NCBI GenBank assembly: GCA_035540915.1
Contig: DATLFQ010000214.1
Location: forward strand, 1 to 7,624
Origin: DATLFQ01 sp035540915
Lineage (GTDB): Bacteria > Actinomycetota > Acidimicrobiia > Acidimicrobiales > GCA-2861595
DNA length: 7,624 nucleotides
Direction of reading: 5' to 3'
Positions 1 through 4,081 of the stretch are shown piece by piece. Each line of letters begins with the position of its first letter. The stretch's first letter is position 1. The notes below the pieces were generated by a model. It saw only the letters and a list, made by a program, of their open reading frames with translations, searched no databases and had not been told where the DNA came from. The position numbers were made by a program, and so were the translations under genes.

Positions 1-150
1 CAGCCAGGCCCGCTGGTCATGCACGCTCCGGGCCACCATGTCGAAGGTGACGGTGGTGCCGAGCACCTCCCGGTTGTAGATGGCGGCGGTTGCCTCGGCG
101 TCGTCCAGACGGGCCAGGCGCACCACGATGGACTGAGGGGCCTCGGGCAT
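1..150 (-). CDS. GNAT-family N-acetyltransferase, phosphinothricin acetyltransferase-like, N-terminal part
   Basis: The complement of 1-150 is an open frame of 50 codons that begins ATG (148-150 on the plus strand) and continues past the window edge. The protein starts MPEAPQSIVVRLAR and carries the pattern RLARLDDAEATAAIYNREV, then GTTVTFD and QRAWL. This is the usual start of the Bar/PAT-like branch of the GNAT fold: beta-1, an Asp-Asp-Ala turn, the alpha-1 helix with I-Y-N, then T-x-T-F-D. Members transfer acetyl from acetyl-CoA to small amines, often amino-acid analogues or methionine sulfoximine. The acetyl-CoA loop lies outside the window, so the substrate cannot be named. The gene is divergent from the tRNA genes, with a 48-base gap. 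A GTG at codon 9 or 10 could also serve as start. The family call is recognition by pattern only. Confidence 0.75.
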   Translation of the reverse strand, partial: MPEAPQSIVVRLARLDDAEATAAIYNREVLGTTVTFDMVARSVHDQRAWL

Positions 151-157
151 GGCGCAC

Positions 158-163
158 TATCAT
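158..163 (+). promoter_or_regulatory. Candidate -10 box for the tRNA-Thr/tRNA-Met/rpmG transcript
   Basis: TATCAT fits the TANNNT form of a -10 element and lies 35 bases upstream of the mature tRNA-Thr, so a transcript would start near 170 with a short 5' leader. No convincing -35 is present 16-18 bases upstream, where the sequence is G-rich. The same bases read on the other strand (ATGATA/GATAGT, ending a few bases before the divergent ATG) could act as a -10 for the acetyltransferase gene. This is a weak call from position and hexamer only. Confidence 0.35.
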
Positions 164-165
164 GG

Positions 166-179
166 CCGGGCGCGCCCGG
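166..179. repeat. Perfect 14-bp palindrome in the divergent intergenic region
   Basis: CCGGGCGCGCCCGG is a perfect inverted repeat with no spacer. It lies between the acetyltransferase start and tRNA-Thr, just downstream of the candidate -10 box. It could be an operator half-site pair, a hairpin in the tRNA leader, or a chance result of the very high GC content. No protein family can be assigned to it. Confidence 0.4.
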
Positions 180-198
180 GCTGCAGAGCCTGGCGTTC

Positions 199-271
199 GC
201 CCTCTTAGCTCAGTCGGCAGAGCACAGCCATGGTAAGGCTGGTGTCGTGGGTTCGATTCCCACAGAGGGCT
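199..271 (+). tRNA. tRNA-Thr (anticodon GGT)
   Basis: The 73 bases fold into a full cloverleaf. The acceptor stem GCCCTCT (199-205) pairs with AGAGGGC (264-270), with T271 as discriminator base. The D stem is GCTC/GAGC (208-211 with 220-223). The anticodon stem is CAGCC/GGCTG (225-229 with 237-241) around the loop ATGGTAA, giving anticodon GGT at 232-234, which reads ACC and ACT. The T arm is GTGGG-TTCGATT-CCCAC (247-263). CCA is not encoded, so it must be added after processing. Only one base separates this tRNA from the next one, so the pair is surely cotranscribed. Confidence 0.97.
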
Positions 272-272
272 C

Positions 273-349
273 GGCGGCGTAGCTCAGATGGTTAGAGCAC
301 ACGGCTCATAATCGTGTGGTCGTCGGTTCGAGTCCGACCGCCGCTACCA
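273..349 (+). tRNA. tRNA-Met (anticodon CAT), elongator type, CCA encoded
   Basis: A complete cloverleaf is present. The acceptor stem GGCGGCG (273-279) pairs with CGCCGCT (339-345), with a G-T wobble at the first pair. The discriminator is A346, followed by a genomic CCA (347-349). The D stem is GCTC/GAGC (282-285 with 295-298). The anticodon stem is CACGG/TCGTG (300-304 with 312-316), with CAT at 307-309. The T arm GTCGG-TTCGAGT-CCGAC spans 322-338. The GTAGCTCAG...GGTTAGAGCACA body resembles elongator tRNA-Met. It lacks the unpaired first position and the three G-C pairs at the base of the anticodon stem that mark the initiator. The lysidine-modified Ile-CAT species is less likely from the body sequence but is not strictly excluded. 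Confidence 0.93.
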
Positions 350-398
350 GGCACGCACACACGCAACGCATGGCACAATCGAGGGCGAAAGGGACCGG

Positions 399-563
399 AT
401 GGCGAGGAACGAGAAGCGGGTGAAGGTGACGCTGGCCTGCGAGGTCTGCAAGCGGCGCAACTACATCACCACCAAGAACAAGCAGAACGACCGGGACCGC
501 ATCGAGCTGAAGAAGTACTGCCGGTGGGATCGCGTGCACACCGCCCACAAGGAAACCCGCTAA
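399..563 (+). CDS. rpmG: 50S ribosomal protein L33
   Basis: This 54-residue protein begins MARNEKRVKVTLACEVCKRR and ends in HKETR, the size and pattern of bacterial L33, a small zinc-ribbon protein of the large ribosomal subunit near the E site. The first zinc knuckle C14-x-x-C17 is intact. In the second knuckle only C41 remains: the residue three places later, normally Cys in zinc-binding L33, is Asp44 (Y-C-R-W-D). The protein therefore has three of the four usual ligands. The start is the first ATG after the tRNA, with a purine-rich stretch (GAAAGGGA, 387-394) as a modest Shine-Dalgarno. It sits 49 bases after tRNA-Met, the normal place for rpmG in Actinomycetota, and is probably on the same transcript. 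A weak extended -10-like TGGCACAAT (371-379) could give it an extra promoter. Confidence 0.96.
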   Translation: MARNEKRVKVTLACEVCKRRNYITTKNKQNDRDRIELKKYCRWDRVHTAHKETR

Positions 564-568
564 GCGGG
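556..568 (+). other. Short hairpin with the rpmG stop codon in its loop
   Basis: CCCGC (556-560) and GCGGG (564-568) form a perfect 5-bp stem whose three-base loop is the TAA stop of rpmG. No T-run follows, so it does not look like an intrinsic terminator. It may protect the 3' end of the upstream RNA, or it may be chance in GC-rich sequence. Confidence 0.35.
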
Positions 569-613
569 CGGCTCGCGGTAACGGTGACCGAGCCTGCCGG
601 GTCCAACCCGCCG

Positions 614-1198
614 ATGGGCGAAGAGCTGGCCGATCTGGTGGCCGCCGCGAAGGCGGGCGACCAGGCGGCCTTCGAGGACCTGGTGAAGGCGACGTACGCC
701 GGCACCTACACCCTCGCCTTCCGCCTGACCGGCAACGAGGAGGACGCGAGCGACGTGGTGCAGGAGGCCTACCTGCGGGCCTATCGGAGCCTCAAGCGGT
801 TCCGCGGCGACGCCCGGTTCACCACCTGGCTGTACCGGATCACCGCCAACTGCGCCACGACCCACCTCAAGAAGCGCCAGCGCGACCGGCACGAGGTGCT
901 GGACGACGCCGACGAGCTGTTCGACGCTCGGCCCGAGTCGGACCCCGAGGGTCGCCTCGGCGATGCAGACGACCGCCGGATCCTGCAGGCCGCCCTGCAG
1001 AGCCTTTCACCCGAGATGCGGGCGGTGGTCGTCCTGCGCGACGTGTACGACCTTCCCCACGAGGCCATCGCAGCCGAGCTGGGAATCAGCGAGGGTGCCG
1101 CGAAGGTGCGCCTGCACCGGGCCCGCAAGAAGCTGCGCGAGCGCCTGTTCCCGCTCCGCACCGAGCTGCGCGACGAGGAGACCGCTCGTGCGGTGTGA
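614..1198 (+). CDS. ECF-type RNA polymerase sigma factor
   Basis: The 194-residue protein has the two-domain layout of extracytoplasmic-function sigma factors. Sigma region 2 covers about residues 20-88 (F-E-D-L-V, then DVVQEAYLRAYRSL and FTTWLYRITANCA), which binds the beta-prime coiled coil and melts the -10. An acidic linker spans about 89-123. Sigma region 4 covers about 124-178, with a helix-turn-helix LPHEAIAAELGISEGAAKVR (147-166) for the -35. It lacks regions 1 and 3. The gene overlaps the following anti-sigma gene by 11 bases, so the two are translationally coupled. A GTG at 584, 21 bases after rpmG, is an in-frame alternative start adding VTEPAGSNPP; its codons look coding and neither start has a good Shine-Dalgarno. 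No promoter of its own is evident, so expression from the upstream tRNA/rpmG transcript is possible. Its position inside the ribosomal cluster is unusual. The target regulon cannot be read from this window. Confidence 0.94.
   Translation: MGEELADLVAAAKAGDQAAFEDLVKATYAGTYTLAFRLTGNEEDASDVVQEAYLRAYRSLKRFRGDARFTTWLYRITANCATTHLKKRQRDRHEVLDDADELFDARPESDPEGRLGDADDRRILQAALQSLSPEMRAVVVLRDVYDLPHEAIAAELGISEGAAKVRLHRARKKLRERLFPLRTELRDEETARAV
1175..1180 (+). promoter_or_regulatory. Shine-Dalgarno that sets the anti-sigma start
   Basis: GAGGAG lies inside the 3' end of the sigma gene, seven bases before the GTG at 1188. This supports that GTG over the longer open frame that extends upstream, and it places the start before the sigma stop codon. 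Confidence 0.75.
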
Positions 1199-1553
1199 CC
1201 AGGTCGCCGACCTGCTGCCCGGCATCGTCGACGGCCCGGCCCGAGCCGAGCGCCACGTCATGGCCCATGTCGAGAGCTGCCTGCGCTGCCAGGCCGAGCT
1301 GGTCCAGTACCGCAAGCTGCTCAAGGCGCTGCGGGCACTGCGGACCGACGTTCTCCAGCCGGCGCCCGGCACGCTGACGTCGATCCTGGCCAACCTCGAG
1401 GCGGCCGGCGAGCGCGGGGCGATGCGGTCGCTGCTGGCCGGTCGCCGGGGCGCTTACCTCGGCGGCATCGCGGTGGCGACGGCGGCGGCGGGTGCGGCCG
1501 GGGCCATGGTCCTGGCCAACCGGGGCCGGCGCAAGATGCGCCTCGCCGGCTAG
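1188..1553 (+). CDS. Zinc-binding anti-sigma factor (zf-HC2/ZAS type) with one membrane segment
   Basis: The 121-residue product begins MRCDQVADLLPGIVDG and contains H27-x3-C31-x2-C34 plus Cys3, the four ligands of the ZAS zinc domain that clamps an ECF sigma factor and keeps it off RNA polymerase. Residues 35-60 are a helical stretch (L-V-Q-Y-R-K-L-L-K-A-L). Residues about 90-110 are an Ala/Gly-rich hydrophobic segment, probably membrane-spanning. Only about 11 residues follow, including RGRRKMR. There is thus no extracytoplasmic sensor domain, and basic residues flank both sides of the segment, so orientation is uncertain. The start is the GTG preceded by GAGGAG. The gene overlaps its sigma partner by 11 bases, the classic arrangement for a cognate pair. 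The signal it responds to is unknown; a zinc/thiol redox signal is one option among several. Confidence 0.88.
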   Translation: MRCDQVADLLPGIVDGPARAERHVMAHVESCLRCQAELVQYRKLLKALRALRTDVLQPAPGTLTSILANLEAAGERGAMRSLLAGRRGAYLGGIAVATAAAGAAGAMVLANRGRRKMRLAG

Positions 1554-1563
1554 CGAGCCGCTC

Positions 1564-1576
1564 GCCTCGGAGAGGC
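1564..1576 (+). terminator. Possible weak terminator or 3' hairpin after the anti-sigma gene
   Basis: GCCTC (1564-1568) and GAGGC (1572-1576) pair perfectly around a three-base loop, 11 bases after the anti-sigma stop. A further palindrome GGGCCGGCCC lies at 1580-1589. No T-run follows, so this would be a U-less or merely stabilising structure. Confidence 0.3.
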
Positions 1577-1602
1577 CCAGGGCCGGCCCGACCGGAGCCC
1601 GC

Positions 1603-1608
1603 TACACT
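1603..1608 (+). promoter_or_regulatory. -10 box for tRNA-Trp and probably secE-nusG-rplK-rplA
   Basis: TACACT matches the TANNNT -10 form and ends 16 bases before the mature tRNA-Trp, so transcription would start about 1614-1616. No good -35 is present at 16-18 bases upstream, where the sequence is GC-only. The box is flanked by the inverted repeat GCCCG (1597-1601) and CGGGC (1612-1616), which may be an operator or may be chance. Confidence 0.5.
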
Positions 1609-1624
1609 CGTCGGGCGCCCGTCT

Positions 1625-1697
1625 AGGGCAGTAGCTCAACTGGCAGAGCACCGGTCTCCAAAACCGGCGGTTGGGGGTTCGAGTCCCTCCTGCCCTG
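1625..1697 (+). tRNA. tRNA-Trp (anticodon CCA)
   Basis: The cloverleaf is complete. The acceptor stem AGGGCAG (1625-1631) pairs with CTGCCCT (1690-1696), with discriminator G1697, the identity base of bacterial tRNA-Trp. The D stem is GCTC/GAGC (1634-1637 with 1646-1649). The anticodon stem CCGGT/ACCGG (1651-1655 with 1663-1667) holds the loop CTCCAAA, with CCA at 1658-1660. The T arm GGGGG-TTCGAGT-CCCTC spans 1673-1689. The 3' CCA is not encoded. A tRNA-Trp directly before secE is a standard actinobacterial arrangement. Confidence 0.97.
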
Positions 1698-1730
1698 CTC
1701 GACCGCCCAGCGCCCCCTCCTGAGGTGACG

Positions 1731-2033
1731 ATGAACCGACAGATGAAGCGGATGATGCAGCGCCAGGGCCAGGTCGGCCCCGACGGCACGCCCGCGACCG
1801 CCAACCGGGCGCCGCAGCCGCGCCGCGCGCCGGCCCCCCACAAGGAGCGGACGTCGCCGGTCACCTTCCTGCGGGAGGTGCGCGGCGAGCTCCGCAAGGT
1901 GGCCTGGCCGACCCGGGCCGAGGTCGTCAACTACTCCACCATCGTGCTGTTCACCCTCGTCCTGCTCGTCACGCTGATCTTCGTCCTGGACCTCGTGTTC
2001 GCCAAGAGCATCCTGTTCCTCTTCGACACCTAG
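1731..2033 (+). CDS. secE: Preprotein translocase subunit SecE
   Basis: The 100-residue protein has the single-membrane-segment form of SecE found outside the enterobacteria. A basic, Pro/Ala-rich cytoplasmic N-terminus (1-40) is followed by the conserved amphipathic helix FLREVRGELRKVAWPTRAEV (46-65). The K-V-x-W-P-T hallmark is present. One transmembrane helix follows at about residues 67-90. SecE clamps the two halves of SecY in the export channel and is essential for protein secretion and membrane insertion. The ATG at 1731 is preceded by GAGGTG (1722-1727), close but usable. An internal ATG at 1743 is less likely. The gene sits 33 bases after tRNA-Trp and 12 bases before nusG, so cotranscription with both is expected. 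Confidence 0.96.
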   Translation: MNRQMKRMMQRQGQVGPDGTPATANRAPQPRRAPAPHKERTSPVTFLREVRGELRKVAWPTRAEVVNYSTIVLFTLVLLVTLIFVLDLVFAKSILFLFDT

Positions 2034-2045
2034 GACGACTGAGCG

Positions 2046-2735
2046 ATGAGCGATGCAGCGAAGAGCGACGCCGAGGGGCCCGCAGCGGAGACAGCACCGT
2101 CGGCCGACGACGCCGAGACGCTCGACGGCGAGGTCCTCGACGCCGAGGAGCTGGTCGACGACGAGGAGCAGCCGCGGCCCGAGAGCCCCTACGACCGGCC
2201 AGGGCAGTGGTTCGTGGTGCACACCTACGCCGGCTACGAGAACAAGGTGAAGTCCAACCTGCAGAGCCGGATCTCCTCCATGAACATGGAGGACCGCATC
2301 TACGACGTGGAGATCCCCGTCGAGGACGTGATCGAGTTCAAGGGCGGCAAGAAGGTCGTCGTGCAGAAGAAGGTCTTCCCCGGCTACCTCCTCGTCCGCT
2401 GCGAGCTGGACGACGACTCGTGGTACGTGGTGCGCAACACCCCCGGGGTGACCGGCTTCGTGGGCCACGGGGCCAAGCCGGTGCCCCTGTCCCGCCGGGA
2501 CGTGGAGACGTTCCTCGGCGTCAAGACCGACGGGGCCGAGGTGACCAAGCGGACCCGCCCCCGCCTCGAGTACGAGGTGGGCGAGAGCGTGCGCGTCCGC
2601 GAGGGCCCGTTCGCGGACTTCTCCGGTCAGATCGCCGAGATCAACGAGGACCAGCTCAAGCTCAAGGTGCTCGTCAACATCTTCGGCCGCGAGACCCCCG
2701 TCTCGCTCGAGTTCAGCCAGGTCGCCAAGCTGTGA
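2046..2735 (+). CDS. nusG: Transcription termination/antitermination protein NusG
   Basis: The 229-residue protein starts with an acidic, low-complexity extension (about 1-50, rich in Asp, Glu and Ala). The NGN domain follows from about residue 54 (QWFVVHTYAGYENKVKSNL) to about 160 and includes VFPGYLLV and VRNTPGVTGFVG. The KOW domain covers about 175-229 (VGESVRVREGPFADFSGQI ... VNIFGRETPVSLEF). NusG binds the RNA polymerase clamp, keeps elongation processive, and through its KOW domain contacts Rho or ribosomal protein S10. The N-terminal extension is common in actinobacterial NusG, where bare E. coli-like forms are shorter. The start ATG at 2046 is the first in frame, with GGA at 2033-2035 as a weak Shine-Dalgarno. 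It lies between secE and rplK in one operon. Confidence 0.97.
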   Translation: MSDAAKSDAEGPAAETAPSADDAETLDGEVLDAEELVDDEEQPRPESPYDRPGQWFVVHTYAGYENKVKSNLQSRISSMNMEDRIYDVEIPVEDVIEFKGGKKVVVQKKVFPGYLLVRCELDDDSWYVVRNTPGVTGFVGHGAKPVPLSRRDVETFLGVKTDGAEVTKRTRPRLEYEVGESVRVREGPFADFSGQIAEINEDQLKLKVLVNIFGRETPVSLEFSQVAKL

Positions 2736-2751
2736 ACGGAGCCATCGTCTA

Positions 2752-3177
2752 GTGGGCAAGAAGCGCGTCGCCGCCATCGTCAAGATCCAGCTGCCGGCCG
2801 GGGCGGCCACGCCGGCCCCACCGGTGGGGACCGCCCTGGGCCCCCACGGCGTCTCGACCCCGGAGTTCTGCAAGCAGTACAACGCGGCCACCGAGGCCCA
2901 GCGGGGCACCGTGATCCCCGTGGAGATCACCGTCTTCGAGGACCGGTCCTTCACCTTCGTGTTGAAGACCCCGCCCACGCCGGTGCTCCTGCGCCAGGCG
3001 GCCGGGATCGACAAGGGCGCGCCGACGGCGGGAAAGGCGTCGGTGGGATCGATCACCGACGAGCAGCTCACCGACATCGCCAAGACCAAGATGCCCGACC
3101 TGAACGCCAACGACCTGGAGGCGGCCAAGCGCCAGGTTGCCGGCACCGCCCGGTCCATGGGCATCACGGTCGGTTAG
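2752..3177 (+). CDS. rplK: 50S ribosomal protein L11
   Basis: The 141-residue protein is full length for L11. The N-terminal domain (about 1-72) contains the proline-rich loop PAPPVGTALGPHGV (21-34) and is joined to the rRNA-binding C-terminal domain (KMPDLNANDLEAAKRQVAGT, 113-132, then ARSMGITV). L11 binds the GTPase-associated region of 23S rRNA beneath the L7/L12 stalk and is the thiopeptide-binding partner. Two positions in the loop depart from the common PPVGPALGQ form: Thr27 for Pro and Pro31 for Gln. The SxxP pattern at 35-37 also replaces the usual NIM. The start is GTG, 10 bases after GGAG (2738-2741). It lies only 16 bases after nusG, leaving no room for the L1-binding leader often found before rplK. 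Confidence 0.97.
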   Translation: MGKKRVAAIVKIQLPAGAATPAPPVGTALGPHGVSTPEFCKQYNAATEAQRGTVIPVEITVFEDRSFTFVLKTPPTPVLLRQAAGIDKGAPTAGKASVGSITDEQLTDIAKTKMPDLNANDLEAAKRQVAGTARSMGITVG

Positions 3178-3191
3178 AGGAGAGGCACCAC

Positions 3192-3920
3192 ATGCCCGCA
3201 CGAGGCAAGCGCTACAGCGACGCAGCGCGGCGGTACGACCGCGAGCAGCTCCACAGCCCGGCCGAGGCGGTGGACCTGGTGAAGAGGCTGGCCAAAGCCC
3301 GTTTCGACGAGACGATCGAGCTGGCCGTCCGGCTCGGGGTCGACCCCCGCCGGGCCGACCAGATCGTGCGCGGGACCGTCGCCCTCCCGGCCGGTACCGG
3401 CCGAGAGGTCCGGGTTGCGGTGTTCGCCGTCGGCGCGGCGGCGGCCGAGGCCCGTGACGCGGGCGCCGACGTGGTGGGCGCCGACGACCTGGTCCAGCGG
3501 GTGCAGGGCGGCTTCCTGGACTTCGACGTGGCCATCGCCACCCCCGACCAGATGGGGCAGGTGGGCCGGCTCGGCCGCGTCCTCGGCCCACGAGGCCTGA
3601 TGCCCAACCCCAAGACCGGCACGGTGACCACCGACGTGGGCAAGGCGGTGCGGGAGTTCAAGGGCGGCCGGGTCGAGTACCGGACCGACAAGTACGGCAA
3701 CATCCACGTCCCGATCGGCAAGGTCTCGTTCGAGCGGGTCAGCCTGCTGGACAACGCCCGGGCCGTGGTCGACGAACTCCAGCGGGCCAAGCCGGCGGCG
3801 GCCAAGGGCCGGTACATCCGCTCGGTCACGTTCGCGTCCACGATGGGCCCCGGCGTGAAGGTCGACCCCAACCGGGTCCGCATCACCGACGAAGACGTCG
3901 CCGGGATGGCCGCCTCGTAG
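3192..3920 (+). CDS. rplA: 50S ribosomal protein L1
   Basis: The 242-residue protein is a complete L1, which forms the mobile L1 stalk at the ribosomal E site and helps move deacylated tRNA out. Domain I is built from the two ends (about 1-68 and 160-242). Domain II is inserted between them and carries the family signature GRLGRVLGPRGLMPNPKTGT (125-144). The terminal region has TMGPGVKVDP (217-226), part of the rRNA-binding face. The ATG is preceded by a strong GAGGAGAGG (3177-3185), whose first base is the last base of the rplK stop codon. The gap to rplK is 14 bases. L1 represses its own operon in other bacteria by binding its mRNA; no such site is obvious here. Confidence 0.97.
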   Translation: MPARGKRYSDAARRYDREQLHSPAEAVDLVKRLAKARFDETIELAVRLGVDPRRADQIVRGTVALPAGTGREVRVAVFAVGAAAAEARDAGADVVGADDLVQRVQGGFLDFDVAIATPDQMGQVGRLGRVLGPRGLMPNPKTGTVTTDVGKAVREFKGGRVEYRTDKYGNIHVPIGKVSFERVSLLDNARAVVDELQRAKPAAAKGRYIRSVTFASTMGPGVKVDPNRVRITDEDVAGMAAS

Positions 3921-3949
3921 TAGGGTCCGCGCCGCACAGTTTTCTGATT

Positions 3950-4040
3950 CGCTTCGCCGAAGACCTCCGGTGCACCTCGGTGCGGAACGGGCCTCCGGGT
4001 CCGGCCTGAGCAGGTGAACCTCCTGAGCCCAGGACGTTCG
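3950..4040 (+). ncRNA. L10 leader (autoregulatory mRNA element upstream of rplJ-rplL)
   Basis: The 161-base gap between rplA and rplJ holds a structured leader. It contains CCGAAGACC (3957-3965), a perfect 4-bp hairpin GCAC-CTCG-GTGC (3972-3983) and the motif CAGGTGAAC (4011-4019). As remembered, these match the L10 leaders of Streptomyces and related bacteria in order and spacing. In such leaders the L10-(L7/L12) complex binds a kink-turn-like element in the mRNA and lowers translation of rplJ and rplL when stalk protein is in excess. Boundaries are approximate. No clear promoter is seen between rplA and this element. Confidence 0.75.
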
Positions 4041-4081
4041 CCGTCGGCGCACGGGTCCCGAGTGGAGAGGAGGGAAGCGAG

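Noticed and set aside
19..282. A plus-strand frame crossing the acetyltransferase gene and both tRNAs
   Set aside because: It reads through tRNA-Thr and opposes a frame with clear GNAT pattern, so it is not a gene.
371..379. TGGCACAAT as a separate rpmG promoter
   Set aside because: It resembles an extended -10 at four of six hexamer positions, but there is no -35 and the leader would be only about 13 bases. It is too weak to list as a feature.
314..613. Upstream extension of the sigma factor frame back into tRNA-Met and rpmG
   Set aside because: The extra 100 codons lie in another frame over tRNA-Met and rpmG and have no sigma-factor features. The real start is at 614, or possibly GTG 584.
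1715..1727. CCTCCT next to GAGGTG as a hairpin hiding the secE Shine-Dalgarno
   Set aside because: Only three pairs remain once a sterically possible loop is allowed, so it is not a convincing regulatory structure.
2046..2200. Acidic N-terminal extension of NusG as a novel domain
   Set aside because: Actinobacterial NusG proteins commonly have acidic, disordered N-terminal extensions, so this is expected for the lineage.
1623..3167. A 514-codon minus-strand frame opposite tRNA-Trp, secE, nusG and rplK
   Set aside because: It runs antisense through a tRNA and three well-conserved genes, and its product looks like a reverse image of biased codons. No start signal or family pattern was seen. 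The minus-strand frames opposite rplA and rplJ were rejected for the same reason.
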